NCBI GenBank assembly: GCA_902625715.1
Contig: CACOCP010000010.1
Span: forward strand, 1-36,135
Source: an uncultured Pelagibacteraceae bacterium
GTDB taxonomy: Bacteria > Pseudomonadota > Alphaproteobacteria > Pelagibacterales > Pelagibacteraceae
DNA length: 36,135 nucleotides
Direction: 5' to 3'
Part shown: positions 32,862-36,135 of the stretch, in pieces
Position numbering within the stretch: position 1 is the first letter of the stretch
How the letters are laid out: each line of letters begins with the position of its first letter
The notes under the pieces: model-generated
The model's input: the letters and a program-made list of their open reading frames with translations, nothing else
Told to the model about the DNA's origin: nothing
The model's database searches: none
Program-made: the position numbers and the translations under genes

Positions 32862-34799
32862 ATGAATAAAATATTGTCTCAGGCAATCAGGAAGGCTGTC
32901 TCTGATTATAAGCCAGCTGAAAATCTTGATAATAAGGATAAAAGACCAGATTTATTTTCACTAAATAATAACACAGAGTTATTTCAAAATTCAAAAGGCG
33001 TAACTATTAAAATTGATAGATCAAAAGATCAAAATTTAACTGATTTTGGTAGAGCTACACTTAGCGATAGGTATTTAGGTGAAAATGAGTCATTCCAAGA
33101 CTTATTTGCAAGAGTAGCTAGTCATTATGCAGATGATAATTTGCATGCTCAAAGACTTTATAACTACATTAGCAATCTTTGGTTTATGCCAGCAACGCCA
33201 GTTCTATCCAACGGAGGAACAAAAAGAGGTTTACCTATCTCTTGTTTTTTAAATGAAGCTGGCGACAGCTTAACGGGTATTTTAGATTTATGGAGTGAAA
33301 ATGTATGGCTTGCAGCTAAAGGTGGCGGTATTGGAAGCTACTGGGGAAACCTAAGATCTATTGGAGAAAAAATTGGAAGAGTAGGAAAAACATCTGGGAT
33401 AATCCCTTTTATTAAAGTAATGGATTCTTTAACCATGGCAATAAGTCAGGGCTCACTTAGAAGAGGCTCTGCTGCATGTTATCTGCCTATTGATCATCCA
33501 GAAATTGAAGAATTTATAGAGATGAGAAGACCTACCGGTGGTGATCCCAACAGAAGATCCTTAAATCTCCACCATGGTGTGTTGGTTTCAGATGCATTTA
33601 TGAGAGCAGTTGAATTAGACGAGCAATGGGCATTAAAAAGTCCAAAAGATCAATCTGTTCAATCTACTGTATCTGCAAGAAATTTATGGATTAGATTGCT
33701 TACTGCAAGAATTGAAACAGGTGAACCGTATATTGTTTTTATAGATACAGTTAACAGAATGATACCACAGCATCACAAACTTGCTGGTCTTACTGTTAAA
33801 ACCTCAAACTTATGCAGTGAAATTACTTTGCCAACCGGAATTGATAAAGACGGTAGAGACAGAACAGCTGTATGTTGTTTGTCTTCATTGAATTTAGAAA
33901 CATATGATGAATGGAAAGATGATGAAAATTTTGTTCCTGATGTTATGAGGTTTCTAGATAATGTGCTAACTGATTTTACAGAAAAAGCACCAGAGTCATT
34001 TAGTGATGCTGTGTACTCAGCTTTAAAAGAAAGAAGTGTTGGTTTAGGTGTTATGGGTCTGCATTCTTTCTTCCAGCAAAAAATGATCCCTTTTGAATCT
34101 GTTATGAGCAAAGTTTGGAATAAAAAAATATTTGAAAATATTCAAAAGCAGGTAGACAAAGCATCAAAAGACTTGGCAGAAGAGAGAGGTCCTTGCCCAG
34201 ATGCAGCCGACTATGGTATAAACGAGAGATTTTCAAATAAAACTGCAATTGCTCCAACAGCATCAATATCAATTATTTGCGGCGGTACATCTCCAGGTGT
34301 TGAACCTATAGCTGCAAATAGCTATACTCACAAAACACTTTCTGGATCTTTCAATGTCAGAAATAAGTATTTGGCTAAACTTTTAGAAAAACATGGTAAA
34401 AATGATGAAGAAACTTGGTCTAGCATAACTACAAATCAAGGCTCTGTTTCTCATTTAGATTTTTTAACACAACAAGAAAAAGATGTTTTTAAGACTGCTT
34501 TCGAATTAGATCAAAGATGGATCGTTGATTTGGGTGCGGATAGAACACCACATATATCACAAGCTCAATCTATTAATATATTTATCCCAGCTGATATTCA
34601 TAAAAGAGACTTACACCAAATTCACTATCAAGCTTGGAAAAAAGGCTTAAAAAGCCTTTATTACTGCAGATCTAAATCAATACAAAGAGCGGAAAATGTG
34701 AACGATGCTAATTCAACCGACGTTACAGCAAATGTTTATAAATCAAAAAAACAACAAAACCAACAACCAGAGTATGAGGAGTGCTTATCATGTCAATAG
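32862..34799 (+). CDS. nrdA: Class I ribonucleotide reductase, large (alpha) subunit
   Basis: Reduces ribonucleoside diphosphates to deoxy forms for DNA synthesis, with NrdB. The 645-residue product is shorter than E. coli NrdA (761 aa). Active-site residues: Cys128 (PISCF), Asn316-Cys318-Glu320 (NLCSE), the second redox Cys at 338/339 (AVCCLSSLN), and the C-terminal shuttle pair Cys641 and Cys644 (ECLSCQ). The specificity-site region around GGIGSYWGNLRS is present. The N-terminus lacks an ATP-cone (no VxKRDG motif before LTDFGRATLSDRYL), so dATP shut-off by the activity site seems absent. GGGAG lies four nt before the ATG. A perfect LexA box is 90 nt upstream. It overlaps nrdB by 10 nt. Confidence 0.95.
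   Translation: MNKILSQAIRKAVSDYKPAENLDNKDKRPDLFSLNNNTELFQNSKGVTIKIDRSKDQNLTDFGRATLSDRYLGENESFQDLFARVASHYADDNLHAQRLYNYISNLWFMPATPVLSNGGTKRGLPISCFLNEAGDSLTGILDLWSENVWLAAKGGGIGSYWGNLRSIGEKIGRVGKTSGIIPFIKVMDSLTMAISQGSLRRGSAACYLPIDHPEIEEFIEMRRPTGGDPNRRSLNLHHGVLVSDAFMRAVELDEQWALKSPKDQSVQSTVSARNLWIRLLTARIETGEPYIVFIDTVNRMIPQHHKLAGLTVKTSNLCSEITLPTGIDKDGRDRTAVCCLSSLNLETYDEWKDDENFVPDVMRFLDNVLTDFTEKAPESFSDAVYSALKERSVGLGVMGLHSFFQQKMIPFESVMSKVWNKKIFENIQKQVDKASKDLAEERGPCPDAADYGINERFSNKTAIAPTASISIICGGTSPGVEPIAANSYTHKTLSGSFNVRNKYLAKLLEKHGKNDEETWSSITTNQGSVSHLDFLTQQEKDVFKTAFELDQRWIVDLGADRTPHISQAQSINIFIPADIHKRDLHQIHYQAWKKGLKSLYYCRSKSIQRAENVNDANSTDVTANVYKSKKQQNQQPEYEECLSCQ
34776..34781 (+). promoter_or_regulatory. 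Ribosome binding site of nrdB
   Basis: GAGGAG sits inside the 3' end of nrdA, 8 nt before the ATG at 34790. It decides for that start against the in-frame GTG at 34781, which overlaps the site itself. Confidence 0.7.
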
Positions 34800-35809
34800 A
34801 GAGTTTAAAAGACGTAAAACCAAAAGTAGAAGTAGCTGAAAAAAAACATATGGGTTTATTAGTTGAAAATCCAGTTTATAAACCGTTTAGATATCCATGG
34901 TGCTACGATGCATGGTTAACTCAACAAAGAATACATTGGCTGCCAGAAGAGGTTCCTCTTGGGGATGATGTAAGAGATTGGCAAAAAAATTTGTCACAAG
35001 CAGAAAAAAATTTACTAACTCAAATTTTTAGATTTTTTACTCAAGCAGATGTGGAGGTAAATAATTGTTATCTTAGACATTATACAACTGTGTTTAAACC
35101 AACAGAAGTTTTAATGATGATGACTTCATTCGCCTCAATGGAAACAGTCCATATAGCTGCATATTCTCACTTGCTTGATACTATTGGTATGCCAGAGTCA
35201 GAATATTCAGCTTTCATGAAGTATAAAGAAATGAAAGACAAATATGATTACATGCAAAATTTCAATATGAACTCAAAAGAGGACATAGCCAAAACAGTTG
35301 CTGTTTTTAGCGCTTTTACCGAAGGACTTCAATTGTTTGCAAGCTTTGCTATATTATTGAATTTCCCTAGATTCAATAAAATGAAAGGTATGGGGCAAAT
35401 AGTTACTTGGTCTGTCAGAGATGAGACATTGCATTGTAATTCAATGATAAGATTGTTTAAGGAGTTCATTAAGGAGAACCCGCAAATTTGGACTCCAGAG
35501 TTAAAGAAAGAACTTTATGAAGCATGCAGAACGATAGTTCACCATGAAGATGCGTTTATTGATTTAGCTTTTGAGATGGGTCCTATGAAAGGTCTTACAG
35601 CACAAGAAGTAAAAGATTACATTCGTTTTATTGGCAACAGAAGACTTACTCAACTAGGTTTGGAACCAATTTATGATGTTCAAAAAAATCCACTAACGTG
35701 GCTTGATACAATGTTGAATGCTGTTGAACATATGAACTTCTTTGAAGGCAGGGCTACAGAATATTCAAAAGCGTCAACACAAGGTTCTTGGACTGAAGCT
35801 TTCTCATAA
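34790..35809 (+). CDS. nrdB: Class I ribonucleotide reductase, small (beta) subunit
   Basis: Houses the metal cofactor and radical that start catalysis in NrdA. The 339-residue product has all expected metal ligands: Asp87 (TQADVE), Glu118 and His121 (SMETVH), Glu178 (AFTEG), Glu212 and His215 (RDETLH). Tyr125 is at the radical-tyrosine spacing, seven residues after the Glu ligand, so a tyrosyl-radical cofactor is possible. The protein starts directly into the ferritin-like domain without an ATP-cone, so neither subunit carries that regulatory domain. Start chosen by the GAGGAG site 8 nt upstream. It overlaps nrdA by 10 nt; the nitroreductase gene follows after 26 nt. Confidence 0.95.
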   Translation: MSIESLKDVKPKVEVAEKKHMGLLVENPVYKPFRYPWCYDAWLTQQRIHWLPEEVPLGDDVRDWQKNLSQAEKNLLTQIFRFFTQADVEVNNCYLRHYTTVFKPTEVLMMMTSFASMETVHIAAYSHLLDTIGMPESEYSAFMKYKEMKDKYDYMQNFNMNSKEDIAKTVAVFSAFTEGLQLFASFAILLNFPRFNKMKGMGQIVTWSVRDETLHCNSMIRLFKEFIKENPQIWTPELKKELYEACRTIVHHEDAFIDLAFEMGPMKGLTAQEVKDYIRFIGNRRLTQLGLEPIYDVQKNPLTWLDTMLNAVEHMNFFEGRATEYSKASTQGSWTEAFS

Positions 35810-35835
35810 TATATAAATTATAAATTTTCTAGTTT

Positions 35836-36135
35836 ATGAATGATAGTTTTTATTCTACACGTCGTTCCGTGTTAGCTAGGAAGATGTCCAATAAAGAAAT
35901 ACCAAAGGATGATTTAAACAAAATTCTTGCAGCTGGTATAAGAGTGCCTGACCATGGAGCACTAAACCCTTGGAAGATAAAAGTTATTGTTGGTGAAAAA
36001 TTAAAATTAGTAGATAATGAAATTATACTAAGCGAGTTTAAAAAAATTAATCCTGAAGCAAGTGAAACGCAATTAGAAACTGAGTCAGGCAGACTACAAA
36101 GAGCTGGAGCAGTTTTAGCAGTAATATCATGTCCA
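35836..36135 (+). CDS. Nitroreductase family protein, 5' part (3' end outside window)
   Basis: FMN-dependent oxidoreductase of the nitroreductase fold; physiological substrate unknown. One hundred residues are visible and the frame is open to the window edge. The N-terminus has the FMN-phosphate-binding RRSVLARKM (usual RRS motif) and the region IRVPDHGALNPWKIKVI, which matches the (A/V)PDHGxLxPW pattern of the YdjA-like subfamily. AGAVLAVISCP begins the central strand. It starts at an ATG 26 nt after the nrdB stop on the same strand and may be co-transcribed with nrdAB. No Shine-Dalgarno is obvious. Confidence 0.88.
   Translation, partial: MNDSFYSTRRSVLARKMSNKEIPKDDLNKILAAGIRVPDHGALNPWKIKVIVGEKLKLVDNEIILSEFKKINPEASETQLETESGRLQRAGAVLAVISCP

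Noticed and set aside
1..36135. Search for CRISPR arrays, insertion sequences, phage genes, tRNA or rRNA genes and toxin-antitoxin or defence systems
   Set aside because: No repeated spacer arrays, transposase motifs, cloverleaf-like intergenic sequence or defence proteins were seen; nearly all of the window is accounted for by recognised genes.

Overview
This 36.1 kb window is dense, very AT-rich bacterial chromosome (roughly 30% G+C by eye). Intergenic gaps are short, many genes overlap by 1-18 nt, and proteins are rich in Lys, Asn and Ile. Gene content and order (cdsA-dxr-bamA-skp-lpxD-fabZ-lpxA-lpxI-lpxB, then ppiD-trpEGDC-lexA, then tpiA-secG-pyrG-kdsA-eno), an alphaproteobacterial GTTC-N7-GTTC type LexA box, and a tripartite TRAP transporter with organic-acid genes point to a streamlined marine alphaproteobacterium of the SAR11/Pelagibacterales type. 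That assignment is inference from composition and layout; no rRNA gene is present.

Layout. 1-8522 (+): envelope operon, with the 3' end of cdsA, isoprenoid dxr, outer-membrane assembly bamA and skp, and lipid A genes lpxD, fabZ, lpxA, lpxI and lpxB. 8505-15914 (-): gltX, lexA with its own SOS box, then trpC, trpD, trpG, trpE and a PpiD-like periplasmic folding factor, the last five almost without gaps. 15975-20768 (+): tpiA, secG, pyrG, kdsA, eno (glycolysis, secretion, CTP and Kdo synthesis). 20765-20965 (-): a small DUF2061 membrane protein. 21060-25858 (+): TRAP transporter dctP-dctQ-dctM followed by a crotonase-family enzyme and a class III CoA-transferase. 25855-29928 (-): a fused FAD/4Fe-4S 2-hydroxyacid dehydrogenase and a mandelate-racemase-like enolase-superfamily enzyme. 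29974-31146 (+): a class V (serine/aspartate-glyoxylate type) aminotransferase. 31253-32707 (-): phosphomannomutase/phosphoglucomutase. 32862-35809 (+): class I ribonucleotide reductase nrdA-nrdB, with a second perfect SOS box upstream. 35836-end (+): a nitroreductase cut by the window edge.

How it fits together. The first half is housekeeping: lipid A and Kdo supply, beta-barrel assembly, tryptophan synthesis and lower glycolysis. The middle (21-31 kb) is the accessory part. It looks like uptake of an unidentified organic acid plus CoA activation, hydration or isomerisation, 2-hydroxyacid racemisation or dehydration, oxidation and transamination. The most notable regulatory signals are matching LexA boxes at lexA and nrdAB, a strong GC hairpin between dctP and dctQ, a terminator-like hairpin in the nrdA leader, and a 31.15-31.19 kb intergenic hairpin built from a perfect 10-nt Shine-Dalgarno sequence and its complement. 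No mobile element, CRISPR array, tRNA or rRNA was seen. No gap between genes exceeds 300 bases; the longest is about 154 bases.
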